From NCBI GenBank assembly GCA_013694685.1, contig JACDBY010000095.1:1-9566 (forward strand): a DNA stretch of 9,566 bases, in the 5' to 3' direction. The DNA is from Actinomycetota bacterium. GTDB taxonomy: Bacteria > Actinomycetota > Thermoleophilia > Gaiellales > Gaiellaceae. The first letter of the stretch is position 1. Each line of letters starts with the position of its first letter. Positions 1-5,998 of this stretch are shown piece by piece. The notes under the pieces are model-generated. The model was not told the DNA's origin. It ran no database searches and saw nothing but the letters and a program-made list of their open reading frames with translations. A program made the translations under genes and the position numbers.

Positions 1-2
1 TC

Positions 3-404
3 GTCACGCGTACCCGGACGGGCAAGGCGATGCAGGCGACCTCCCACGACCGCGAGGCGGCGGCGATGATGGGAATCGACATCGACCGCGTGATCGTGTT
101 CGCGTTCGTGCTCGGCTCGGCGCTCGCCGGCGCAGCAGGAGTCTTGTTCGCGCTGCGCGCGCCGACCTTTGCTTCGATCGGCTTCCTCGTCGGGCTCAAG
201 TGGTTCACCGCCGCCGTGATCGGGGGAATCGGCTCGATCCCGGGCGCGATGGCGGGTGGGCTCATCCTCGGGTTCGCAGAGGCGTATACCCAGGGCTACA
301 TCTCGACGAAGTGGTCCGACCTGCTCGTCTTCGTTCTGCTCATCGCGTTCATGCTGTTCCGACCCCAGGGCCTCTTCGGCAAGGCCGACATCAAGAAGGT
401 CTGA
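3..404 (+). CDS. livH: Branched-chain amino acid ABC transporter permease LivH, C-terminal part
   Basis: This is the 3' end of an inner-membrane permease of the high-affinity branched-chain amino acid (HAAT) ABC transporter. The frame is open from the window edge; the first whole codon at position 3 reads VTRTRTGKAMQATSHDREAA, a LivH-family cytoplasmic loop that contacts the ATPases. Hydrophobic segments follow (VIVFAFVLGSALAGAAGVLF, then FTAAVIGGIGSIPGAMAGGL, then LLVFVLLIAFMLFRPQGLFG), and the end FRPQGLFGK is typical of the family. About 133 residues are visible out of the roughly 290-300 usual, so the N-terminal half is outside the window. The ATG at 30 is internal, not a start. The stop TGA at 402-404 is 2 bases before livM, indicating one operon. 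Family assignment is firm; the actual substrate (Leu/Ile/Val or another amino acid or amide) cannot be read from sequence. Confidence 0.93.
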   Translation, partial: VTRTRTGKAMQATSHDREAAAMMGIDIDRVIVFAFVLGSALAGAAGVLFALRAPTFASIGFLVGLKWFTAAVIGGIGSIPGAMAGGLILGFAEAYTQGYISTKWSDLLVFVLLIAFMLFRPQGLFGKADIKKV

Positions 405-406
405 CG

Positions 407-1933
407 ATGTCCGGCCCCTCCGACTGGGACGACTCCCTCACGACACCGCCCGAAGGCGCGGTCGAGGCCGTGACGGCCGAGGGCGACGCGGGGCCTGCCG
501 TCGGCCAGGACGAGTGGGTCGCGCGGCACGGCGAGCGCCGCACCCGCCGGACAGGCCTGCTCGGGACGCTCGAGGAACGCCTCGCCGTCGTCCCGTGGTG
601 GTCCTGGCTGACCCTCTTTGTGGGGATCATCTGTCTGCTCCCCCTCGGATTCGAGAGCGGCTACATCCGCCGCGTTGCGTTCGACACGGTCGTCTTCATG
701 CTCCTCGCGCTCGGGCTCAACATCGTCGTCGGCTGGGGCGGGCTGCTCGATCTCGGCTTCATCGCCTTCTACGGCGTGGGCGCCTACGCGTACGCGCTCC
801 TGAGCTCGGGGCAGTACGACCTTCACCTGCCGACGCTCGTCGTGATCCCGATCGTTGCCGTCGTCGGAGGCATCGTCGGCTGGCTCGTTGGCCTGCCGTC
901 GCGGCGCCTGACGGGCGACTACCTCGCGATCGTGACGCTCTTCTTCTTCCAGGTCTTTCTCACGGCGACGACGAACGGGGACGACATCCGAGGCGAGAGC
1001 GTCACGAACGGGCCGAACGGGATCCTCGACGTCGACGAGTTCGACATCTTCGGATGGACGTTGCCGCGCTCCACGTCGGAAGGCCTCTTCGGCGTGACCT
1101 ACCTGTACGTCGCGCTCGTCTTCTTCGTCGTCGTCTATGTGGCGCTCCATCTCCTGAACGACTCCCGGACCGGACGGGCTTGGCGGTCGCTCCGGGAGGA
1201 TCCACTCGCGGCGGAGCTGATGGGGATGCCGGTCAACCGGCTGAAGTTGATGGCGTTTGCCTTCGGTGCGGCCGTCGCAGCGCTGACCGGGACCTTCGCG
1301 ACCGCGCTCAACGGCAGCGTCTTTCCCCAGAACTTCGAGTTCCCGCTGCTGATCACCATCTACACGATGGTCATCCTCGGTGGCGCGGGGAGCCAGGCCG
1401 GTGTCGTCGTCGGCGCCGTGATCGTGAGCGTCCTCCTCGAGGCCTTGCGCGACGCGAACGACGCGCGCGGGCTCTTCTACGTCGTGCTCGTGCTCGGGCT
1501 CGTGGCAGCGTTCCGGGTGTCGGCGAAGCTCGCGGTCGTCCTCGGCGGCACCATCGTGTTCGGGTTCGTTGCGCGACTCGTGGCGGGCGGGATCGACGAC
1601 GCCTGGACGGTCGGCCGGATCGACGACGAGGGTGGGCGGCTCGCGGATTGGGCCGCCAACTGGGTAATCGTGCCCCCGCGGCTCGACGCATGGGTCGCAC
1701 CGGTCGCCTACATCGGGCTCGTCGCCCTCGTTCTCCTCCTCAGCCACGTCCGGGGCTGGGTGCGGATCGCGCTCCTCGTGCCCACGCTCTACCTGGCGGC
1801 CTTCGTCTGGGAGAACGTGCTCCTCGCGCGGCCGGAGTCGACGCGCTACATCGTCGTCGGCGCCCTGCTCGTCGCGATGATGGTCGCGCGGCCCCAGGGT
1901 CTCCTCGGTGAGAAGCGCGTGGAGATCGTGTGA
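407..1933 (+). CDS. livM: Branched-chain amino acid ABC transporter permease LivM, enlarged form
   Basis: This is the second membrane permease of the LivHMGF transporter, 508 residues. Residues 1-60 are a hydrophilic, acidic extension, followed by membrane helices from about residue 64. LivM hallmarks include LALGLNIVVGWGGLLDLGFI (about 100-119), GLPSRRLTGDYLAIVTL (162-178), the ATPase-coupling loop SRTGRAWRSLREDPLAAELM (253-272) and ILGGAGSQAGVVVGA (323-337). The end, MMVARPQGLLGEKR, is the usual LivM C-terminus. Residues about 365-478 are an unusual insertion carrying roughly three extra hydrophobic stretches between the normal penultimate region and that end. The ATG at 407 is chosen because GAAGG lies just upstream at 395-399 and livH stops at 404; an open frame further upstream only shadows livH. 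The TGA stop overlaps the livG GTG start. Confidence 0.93.
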   Translation: MSGPSDWDDSLTTPPEGAVEAVTAEGDAGPAVGQDEWVARHGERRTRRTGLLGTLEERLAVVPWWSWLTLFVGIICLLPLGFESGYIRRVAFDTVVFMLLALGLNIVVGWGGLLDLGFIAFYGVGAYAYALLSSGQYDLHLPTLVVIPIVAVVGGIVGWLVGLPSRRLTGDYLAIVTLFFFQVFLTATTNGDDIRGESVTNGPNGILDVDEFDIFGWTLPRSTSEGLFGVTYLYVALVFFVVVYVALHLLNDSRTGRAWRSLREDPLAAELMGMPVNRLKLMAFAFGAAVAALTGTFATALNGSVFPQNFEFPLLITIYTMVILGGAGSQAGVVVGAVIVSVLLEALRDANDARGLFYVVLVLGLVAAFRVSAKLAVVLGGTIVFGFVARLVAGGIDDAWTVGRIDDEGGRLADWAANWVIVPPRLDAWVAPVAYIGLVALVLLLSHVRGWVRIALLVPTLYLAAFVWENVLLARPESTRYIVVGALLVAMMVARPQGLLGEKRVEIV

Positions 1934-2724
1934 GCGGCACGCGGCTGCTCGAGCTCCAGGGCGTCTCGATGGCGTTCGGCGGCCTGACGGTCGTCGACCG
2001 TCTCGACCTGCACGTCGACGAGGGCGAGATCGTCTCGGTGATCGGGCCGAACGGCGCCGGCAAGACGACGCTCTTCAACCTCGTGACGGGCGTCTACGCG
2101 CCGACCGCCGGTGACATCGTCTTCGCGGGGGAGAGCATCAAGGGGCTCGACCCGCACCGCATCACGCGACGGGGAATCGCCCGCACGTTCCAGACACTCC
2201 GGCTCTTCCTGAACATGACCGTCCGTGAGAACGTCATGGCGGCGGCCTACGGCCACACCGGTGCAGGCCCCCTCCGCTCGATGCTCCGCACTCCGGGGCA
2301 GCGACGCGAGGAACGCGAGATCTACGCGCTCGCCGAGGAGCGGCTCGCGTTCTTCGGCGAGCGGTTGATGGGCTACCGGTGGGATCAGCCTGCCTACTCG
2401 CTCTCGTACGCGAACCGCCGCCGGCTCGAGATCGCCCGTGCGACCGCGACGAAGCCGCGCCTCCTGCTGCTCGACGAGCCAGCCGCCGGGATGAACCCGC
2501 GCGAGACGCAGGAGATCACGGAGCTCATCGGCAAGCTCCGGACGGTGGGCGGCTACACGATCCTCGTCATCGAGCACGACATGCACGTCGTCGAGGGGAT
2601 CTCGGATCGCGTGGTGGCGCTCGATCACGGGGTGAAGATCTCCGAGGGGTCGTTCGTCGCCGTCGCGACCGACCCACGCGTCGTCGAGGCGTACCTCGGT
2701 ACGGGCGGGATGGCGCGAAAGTGA
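1930..2724 (+). CDS. livG: Branched-chain amino acid ABC transporter ATP-binding protein LivG
   Basis: This cytoplasmic ATPase of the HAAT transporter powers import through LivHM together with LivF; it has 264 residues, normal for the family. The Walker A motif is GPNGAGKT (39-46), the Q-loop Gln is in ARTFQTLRLF (Gln88), the signature region reads YSLSYANRRRLEIARA (156-171), Walker B with catalytic Glu is LLLLDEP (178-184, Glu183), and the switch His is in VIEHDMH (His216). The text MNPRETQE after Walker B and the end VVEAYLG are typical of LivG. The signature core is LSYAN rather than LSYGQ or LSGGQ. The GTG start at 1930 overlaps the livM stop as GTGA and has GGAG at 1921-1924, 5 bases upstream. 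The gene ends with another GTGA overlap into livF. Confidence 0.96.
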   Translation: MSGTRLLELQGVSMAFGGLTVVDRLDLHVDEGEIVSVIGPNGAGKTTLFNLVTGVYAPTAGDIVFAGESIKGLDPHRITRRGIARTFQTLRLFLNMTVRENVMAAAYGHTGAGPLRSMLRTPGQRREEREIYALAEERLAFFGERLMGYRWDQPAYSLSYANRRRLEIARATATKPRLLLLDEPAAGMNPRETQEITELIGKLRTVGGYTILVIEHDMHVVEGISDRVVALDHGVKISEGSFVAVATDPRVVEAYLGTGGMARK

Positions 2725-3449
2725 GCGCCGCGACCGCACCGGCGCCGCTCCTCGAGCTCGAGGGGATCAACACGTACTACGGGCAGATCCACATCCTCCA
2801 GGACTCGAATCTCATCGTGAGAGAGGGCGAGCTCGTGTGCCTCCTCGGTGGCAATGCGTCCGGGAAGTCGACGACGCTGAAGACGATTCTCGGGCTCGTG
2901 CGGCCCCGGACGGGACGCGTGCTTCTCGCCGGCGAGGACGTGACCCGGCTTCCGACCGCCCACCGCATCCGGCGCGGGCTAGCGATCGTTCCCGAGAACC
3001 GTCGCCTCTTCGGCCCGATGACCGTCCTCCAGAACCTCGAGATCGGCGCGTACCTCCGGCCGCGCTCGGACCTGCAGGAGGAGTTCGAGCGCGTCTACTC
3101 CCTCTTTCCGCTCCTCTACGAGCGGCGCTCGCAGCTCGCCGGAACGCTCTCGGGCGGCGAGCAGCAGATGGTGGCGATGGGTCGCGCGCTGATGTCGAAG
3201 CCCCGCCTGCTCCTGATGGACGAGCCCTCGATGGGTCTCGCCCCGATCCTCGTCGAGCGGAGCTTCGAGATCATCCAGCAGGTGAACGAGGCGGGTGTCG
3301 CGATGCTCGTCGTCGAGCAGAACGCCAACGTCTCGCTCTCGATCGCGAGTCGCGGCTACGTGCTCTCCACTGGTCGCGTCGTGCTCGAGGGCGCAGCCGC
3401 CGACCTGCTCGAGAACGAGGACCTGCGGAAGGCCTACCTTGGCCGCTGA
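2721..3449 (+). CDS. livF: Branched-chain amino acid ABC transporter ATP-binding protein LivF
   Basis: This is the second ATPase of the transporter, 242 residues, normal for LivF. Early text INTYYGQIHIL (16-26) is diagnostic. Walker A reads GGNASGKS (43-50), where LivF proteins more often have GxNGAGKT. In place of a Q-loop glutamine it has IVPENRRLFGPMTVLQNLEI (89-108), the LivF pattern. The signature is LSGGEQQMVAMGRALM (143-158), Walker B is LLLMDEPSMGLAP (163-175, Glu168), and the switch position is Gln200 in VVEQN, as normal for LivF rather than His. The C-terminus DLRKAYLGR is also typical. The GTG start at 2721 overlaps the livG stop; no strong Shine-Dalgarno sequence is visible, so translation is probably coupled. 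It is the last gene of the operon, and no clear U-tailed terminator follows. Confidence 0.96.
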   Translation: MSAATAPAPLLELEGINTYYGQIHILQDSNLIVREGELVCLLGGNASGKSTTLKTILGLVRPRTGRVLLAGEDVTRLPTAHRIRRGLAIVPENRRLFGPMTVLQNLEIGAYLRPRSDLQEEFERVYSLFPLLYERRSQLAGTLSGGEQQMVAMGRALMSKPRLLLMDEPSMGLAPILVERSFEIIQQVNEAGVAMLVVEQNANVSLSIASRGYVLSTGRVVLEGAAADLLENEDLRKAYLGR

Positions 3450-3534
3450 GGCGAAGCAATGCCTGTCGGCAAGCCCCTTCAGGCCCCTGTGAAGCAACCG
3501 GCACGAACTTCGCACGGTCTCCCTTGACAGAAAT

Positions 3535-3549
3535 CGGTGTCTGACACCG
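3535..3549. repeat. 15-base palindrome CGGTGTC-T-GACACCG, copy 1
   Basis: A perfect inverted repeat of 7-base arms around a single T lies in the region between livF and the aminotransferase gene. A second copy, identical except for the centre base, lies at 3633-3647. It could be a REP-like palindromic repeat or a regulator binding site; the sequence alone does not decide. Confidence 0.7.
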
Positions 3550-3613
3550 TTGTCCGGTTGTCCACAGTAAGCGCGCTTCTTCGCGGCACGGGGCGGTGCT
3601 GCTGTGCATCTCC

Positions 3614-3631
3614 TGTGACAAAGACGTCACA
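3614..3631. promoter_or_regulatory. Operator-like inverted repeat TGTGAC-N6-GTCACA
   Basis: A perfect 6-base-arm inverted repeat separated by AAAGAC lies about 50-65 bases upstream of the aminotransferase -10 candidate and one base before palindrome copy 2. It looks like a dimeric regulator site. It resembles a CRP site (TGTGA...TCACA), but the half-sites are 8 bases apart instead of 6, so CRP is not a good match. The binding protein is unknown. Confidence 0.4.
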
Positions 3632-3632
3632 C

Positions 3633-3647
3633 CGGTGTCAGACACCG
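3633..3647. repeat. 15-base palindrome CGGTGTC-A-GACACCG, copy 2
   Basis: This has the same 7-base arms as the copy at 3535-3549 with A at the centre, so it is the exact reverse complement of copy 1. The two centres are 98 bases apart. GAAA-like bases lie on the equivalent outer side of both copies (GAAAT before copy 1; GAAAC before copy 2 read on the minus strand), which hints at two inverted copies of one slightly longer element. Confidence 0.7.
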
Positions 3648-3679
3648 TTTCTCGCCAAGCTGTGGATTCGAGCCAGGGA

Positions 3680-3691
3680 TACGATCACTTC
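3680..3691 (+). promoter_or_regulatory. Candidate -10 box for leaderless aminotransferase mRNA
   Basis: TACGAT at 3680-3685 fits an actinobacterial -10 box (TANNNT) and ends exactly 6 bases before the ATG at 3692, so transcription would begin at or next to the start codon. No convincing -35 box is seen 16-18 bases upstream. The same spacing recurs at 5682 and 6339 in this window. Confidence 0.45.
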
Positions 3692-4849
3692 ATGAGCGTG
3701 ACCATGCCGCGGGTCGGAGCGACGATCCGGGACGAGTTCCCGATCTTCGAGACGGCGACGTACCTCAACTCGTGCTCGCAGGGGGCGCTCTCGTACCGCG
3801 TCCGTGACGCCGTCTACGAATGGCTCGCGGGCTGGGACGCGAACGGCGCCGAGTGGGAGTTCTGGGTGGATCGGAACGAGACCTTCCGCGCAGACCTCGC
3901 GGCCCTGCTCCACGCCGAGGCCGACGACGTCGCGGTGACGACGTCGGTCTCGCAGGGCGTGAGTGCGCTCGTCTCGGCGCTCCCGCTCGACGGCGAGCGC
4001 AACCGGATCGTGATCAGCGAGTACGAGTTCCCGACCATCGGGCAGATCGCCCATGCCCAGGAGCTCCGTGGCGCCGAGGTCGTCCACGTGTGCCCCGATG
4101 ACGACGGCAGCATCCCCGCGGAGCGGTTCGCGGACGTCGTCGACGACCGGACCGCCCTCGTCTGCTGCACGACGCTCTCCTACCGCTCGGGTCACCGACA
4201 TGATGTCGCGGCGATCGCGGAGGCCGCGCACGCAGCGGGCGCGCTCGTCCTCGCCGACAGCTACCAGGCCTGCGGCGCCGTAGACCTGGACGTGCGCGCG
4301 CTCGGTGCGGACATCGTCACCGGCGGCACCGTCAAGTACCTCCTCGGCACCGCGGGCCTCGGGTTCATGTGGCTCCGGCCCGAGCTCCACGCGCGGCTCC
4401 TGCCCACGCAGACGGGGTGGTTCGCCGACGAGGACATCTTCGCGATGTCGATCGCCGACTACTCGCCGCATGCGAGCGCTCGCCGATTCGACTCGGGCAC
4501 GCCGCCCGTCCCCTCTCTCTACGCGGGCGTCGCCGGACTCTCGCTCGTCGCGGAGGCCGGTGTCCCGGCGATCGAGGCGCACGTCCGCGGCCTCGCGACG
4601 CGGTTGCTCGACGGGCTCGACGAGCTCGACGCCCGGGTCCCGACGCCGCGGGAGCCGTCCGCGCGGGGGCCGCTCGTCTGCGTGCGGTCGACCGACGTCG
4701 AGGAGCTGGTCGCGACGCTCGCCCGAGAGGGCCTCATCGTTTCCTCGCGCAACGACAACCTCCGCGTCGCGATCCATCTCTACAACGTCGAGGAGGACGT
4801 GGACAGCCTGCTCGAGGCGCTGCAGGAGAACCGCCACCTGCTCGCCTGA
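3692..4849 (+). CDS. PLP-dependent class V aminotransferase-fold enzyme
   Basis: This is a fold-type I PLP enzyme of 385 residues, in the group that includes kynureninase, isopenicillin N epimerase-like enzymes and cysteine desulfurases. Visible features are the N-terminal YLNSCSQGALS (24-34), the PLP phosphate region TTSVSQGVSALVSAL (83-97), Asp189 in VLADSYQACGAVDLDV contacting the pyridine nitrogen, and the Schiff-base Lys215 in GGTVKYLLGTAGLGFMWLR. A C-terminal substrate-carboxylate Arg is likely in DNLRVAIHLYNVEEDVD (Arg358). No Cys lies in the loop where desulfurases carry their catalytic cysteine, which argues against that role. The following gene encodes a kynurenine-formamidase-like hydrolase, making a kynureninase-like lyase possible but unproven. 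The ATG at 3692 is preferred because it follows a -10-like TACGAT and starts just before the conserved region; an open frame back to GTG 3596 would translate a palindromic repeat. Confidence 0.85.
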   Translation: MSVTMPRVGATIRDEFPIFETATYLNSCSQGALSYRVRDAVYEWLAGWDANGAEWEFWVDRNETFRADLAALLHAEADDVAVTTSVSQGVSALVSALPLDGERNRIVISEYEFPTIGQIAHAQELRGAEVVHVCPDDDGSIPAERFADVVDDRTALVCCTTLSYRSGHRHDVAAIAEAAHAAGALVLADSYQACGAVDLDVRALGADIVTGGTVKYLLGTAGLGFMWLRPELHARLLPTQTGWFADEDIFAMSIADYSPHASARRFDSGTPPVPSLYAGVAGLSLVAEAGVPAIEAHVRGLATRLLDGLDELDARVPTPREPSARGPLVCVRSTDVEELVATLAREGLIVSSRNDNLRVAIHLYNVEEDVDSLLEALQENRHLLA

Positions 4850-4863
4850 GGCGTTCCCCGGTC

Positions 4864-4889
4864 GGGCGAGATATATCTCGCCCCTACGG
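4864..4889. repeat. Palindromic element GGGC-N12-GCCCCTACGG, AT-core version
   Basis: Positions 4864-4883 are a perfect 20-base palindrome (GGGCGAGATA and its reverse complement), followed by CTACGG. The layout and length match the element at 8509-8534, although the 12-base core differs. It fills most of the 39-base gap between the aminotransferase stop and the hydrolase start, and its last base is the first base of the GTG start. In RNA it would form a hairpin just before the start codon. Confidence 0.75.
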
Positions 4890-5662
4890 TGAACGGACCG
4901 CGCCCAGCTCCGTGTATCCCCTACGGCGACCATCCCGACCAGGTCGCGAACCTCCACCTGCCTCCGGGCGACGACGGCCCGTGGCCGTGCGTCGTTCTCC
5001 TCCACGGCGGATTCTGGCGCGTGGGCTGGGACCGCACGTTAATGACGCCGCTCGCGATCGATCTCGCGGGCCGCGGTCTCGCCAGCTGGAACGTCGAGTA
5101 TCGACGTGTCGGGCAGGAGGGAGGCGGCTGGCCGGGCACGTTCGAGGACGTCGCTGCGGCCGTCGACCGGCTTGCCGAGCACGACGAGGTCGATACGGGA
5201 CGCACCGCCACGTGCGGGCACTCGGCGGGTGGTCATCTCGCGCTCTGGCTCGCCGCCCGCGACCGTCTCCCCGAGGGTGCTCCGGGTAGTCGTCCCCGGG
5301 TTCGCCCGGTGCTCGCGGTCGCGCAAGCCGGGGTCTGCGATCTCGAGCAGGGCTGGAGCGACGCACTCGGGGGCGGCGCTGTTGAGGGGCTGCTACACGC
5401 CTCGCCGCACGAGGCTCCCGAGCGCTACGCCATATCCTCGCCGGCGGCGCTCGCGCCGCTCGGCGTGCCGCAGCTCCTCGTCCACGGCACCGAGGACGAC
5501 ATCGTTCCCGTCTCGCAGAGCCTGCTCCACGCCGTTCGCGACCCGGGGGCCGAGGTGGTCGAGGTGCACGGCGCCGACCACTTCGACGTGATCGACCCCG
5601 CGCACGTCGCGTGGCAGCTCGTGGCCGACCGCCTGGTCTCCGCTCTGCTCGAACCTCCTTGA
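4889..5662 (+). CDS. Alpha/beta hydrolase, kynurenine formamidase-like esterase family
   Basis: This is a 257-residue cytoplasmic alpha/beta-hydrolase with no signal peptide. The oxyanion-hole motif is HGGFW (39-43), like the HGGxW motif of kynurenine formamidases and related carboxylesterases. The nucleophile is Ser112 in GHSAGGHLA, the acid is Asp203 in HGTEDDIVP, and the general base is His231 in GADHFDVIDP, so the catalytic triad is complete. The early segment PYGDHPDQVANLHLP (11-25) matches this family. The GTG at 4889 is the only start that keeps this segment. No Shine-Dalgarno sequence is visible, and a palindromic hairpin ends 5 bases before the start. It lies 39 bases after the aminotransferase stop and may be co-transcribed with it. 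Arylformamidase activity is a reasonable guess from the motif and neighbour; a general esterase is equally compatible. Confidence 0.87.
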   Translation: MNGPRPAPCIPYGDHPDQVANLHLPPGDDGPWPCVVLLHGGFWRVGWDRTLMTPLAIDLAGRGLASWNVEYRRVGQEGGGWPGTFEDVAAAVDRLAEHDEVDTGRTATCGHSAGGHLALWLAARDRLPEGAPGSRPRVRPVLAVAQAGVCDLEQGWSDALGGGAVEGLLHASPHEAPERYAISSPAALAPLGVPQLLVHGTEDDIVPVSQSLLHAVRDPGAEVVEVHGADHFDVIDPAHVAWQLVADRLVSALLEPP

Positions 5663-5687
5663 CGGGTTATCGCAAAAACGATATATA
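5659..5687 (+). promoter_or_regulatory. Promoter of the XRE regulator, leaderless, with operator in spacer
   Basis: A -35 box TTGACG (5659-5664) and a -10 box TATATA (5682-5687) are separated by exactly 17 bases. The -10 box ends 6 bases before the ATG at 5694, so the transcript should start at the ATG with no leader. The inverted repeat TATCG-CAAAAA-CGATA (5668-5683) sits in the spacer and overlaps the -10 box, a position suited to repression, probably by the XRE protein itself. The -35 overlaps the TGA stop of the preceding hydrolase gene. Confidence 0.75.
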
Positions 5688-5693
5688 GCAAGT

Positions 5694-5996
5694 ATGCGAT
5701 CGAGACGCGGAAGCGAGCAGAAACCTGTCGAGCGCCTGCGAGCACGCCTCGCACATGCCGACGAGGGCTGGCTCTTCGCGTCGATCGCGACCCAGGTGAC
5801 GGAGCGGCGACACGTGCTCGGGCTTTCGCAGGCCCAGCTCGCGGAGCTCGTCGGGACGACCCAGTCGGCGATCGCGCGTCTCGAGCGCGGCGGCCGGCCC
5901 CCGCGGATCGACACGCTGCTCCGGATCGCCGAGGCACTCGGATGCGGGCTCCACGTCGAGCTCCGTCCACTCTCCGACGACGTACAGGAGGAATAG
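5694..5996 (+). CDS. XRE-family helix-turn-helix transcriptional regulator
   Basis: This is a 100-residue DNA-binding protein. Residues about 37-83 form a Cro/C1-type helix-turn-helix: LSQAQLAELVGTTQSAIARL (44-63), then ERGGRPPRIDTLLRIAEALG (64-83). The N-terminal 36 residues form a charged helical region (PVERLRARLAHADEGWLFAS), an arrangement seen in antitoxin-type and small stand-alone XRE regulators. No RelE/HigB-type toxin gene flanks it: a hydrolase precedes and a coiled-coil/membrane gene follows. The ATG at 5694 is supported by the promoter geometry, which puts transcription initiation on the start codon. Autoregulation through the inverted repeat in its own promoter is likely but inferred. 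The stop is followed after 2 bases by the next ATG, so the two genes are probably co-transcribed. Confidence 0.85.
   Translation: MRSRRGSEQKPVERLRARLAHADEGWLFASIATQVTERRHVLGLSQAQLAELVGTTQSAIARLERGGRPPRIDTLLRIAEALGCGLHVELRPLSDDVQEE
5986..5992 (+). promoter_or_regulatory. Strong Shine-Dalgarno sequence AGGAGGA
   Basis: AGGAGGA ends 6 bases before the ATG at 5999, near-ideal spacing. It lies inside the last codons of the XRE gene and fixes the start of the small coiled-coil/membrane gene. It contrasts with the apparent leaderless starts nearby. Confidence 0.75.
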
Positions 5997-5998
5997 GC

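Larger units (their letters stand above)
3450..3691. other. Intergenic region between livF and the aminotransferase
   Basis: This 242-base stretch has no convincing gene. It holds the two CGGTGTC-N-GACACCG palindromes, the TGTGAC-N6-GTCACA repeat and a -10 candidate. A TTGTCCACA nonamer at 3558-3566 matches the Streptomyces DnaA-box consensus, but one isolated match has little weight. The 5-base arms GCCTG/CAGGC at 3461-3465 and 3480-3484 are the only hint of a livF terminator, and they are weak. Confidence 0.6.

Noticed and set aside
3461..3484. Intrinsic terminator after livF
   Set aside because: Only 5-base arms with a 14-base loop and no T-run.
3558..3566. DnaA box TTGTCCACA and possible replication origin
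   Set aside because: One exact nonamer and one weak inverted match (3661-3669), with no cluster, no AT-rich region and no dnaA or dnaN nearby, are compatible with chance.
3614..3631. CRP binding site
   Set aside because: TGTGA and TCACA are 8 bases apart, not the 6 of the CRP consensus.
3596..3691. Upstream GTG start adding 32 residues to the aminotransferase
   Set aside because: The extension translates a palindromic repeat and an inverted repeat, has no family similarity that I recognise, and is less consistent with the -10-like hexamer just before ATG 3692.
3692..4849. Cysteine desulfurase (SufS/IscS type)
   Set aside because: No cysteine is found in the C-terminal loop that carries the catalytic thiol in those enzymes.
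3638..5005. Long minus-strand open frame opposite the aminotransferase gene
   Set aside because: Its translation is Arg/Asp/Glu-rich without family motifs, as expected from the complement of a high-GC gene. The plus-strand enzyme has clear catalytic motifs.
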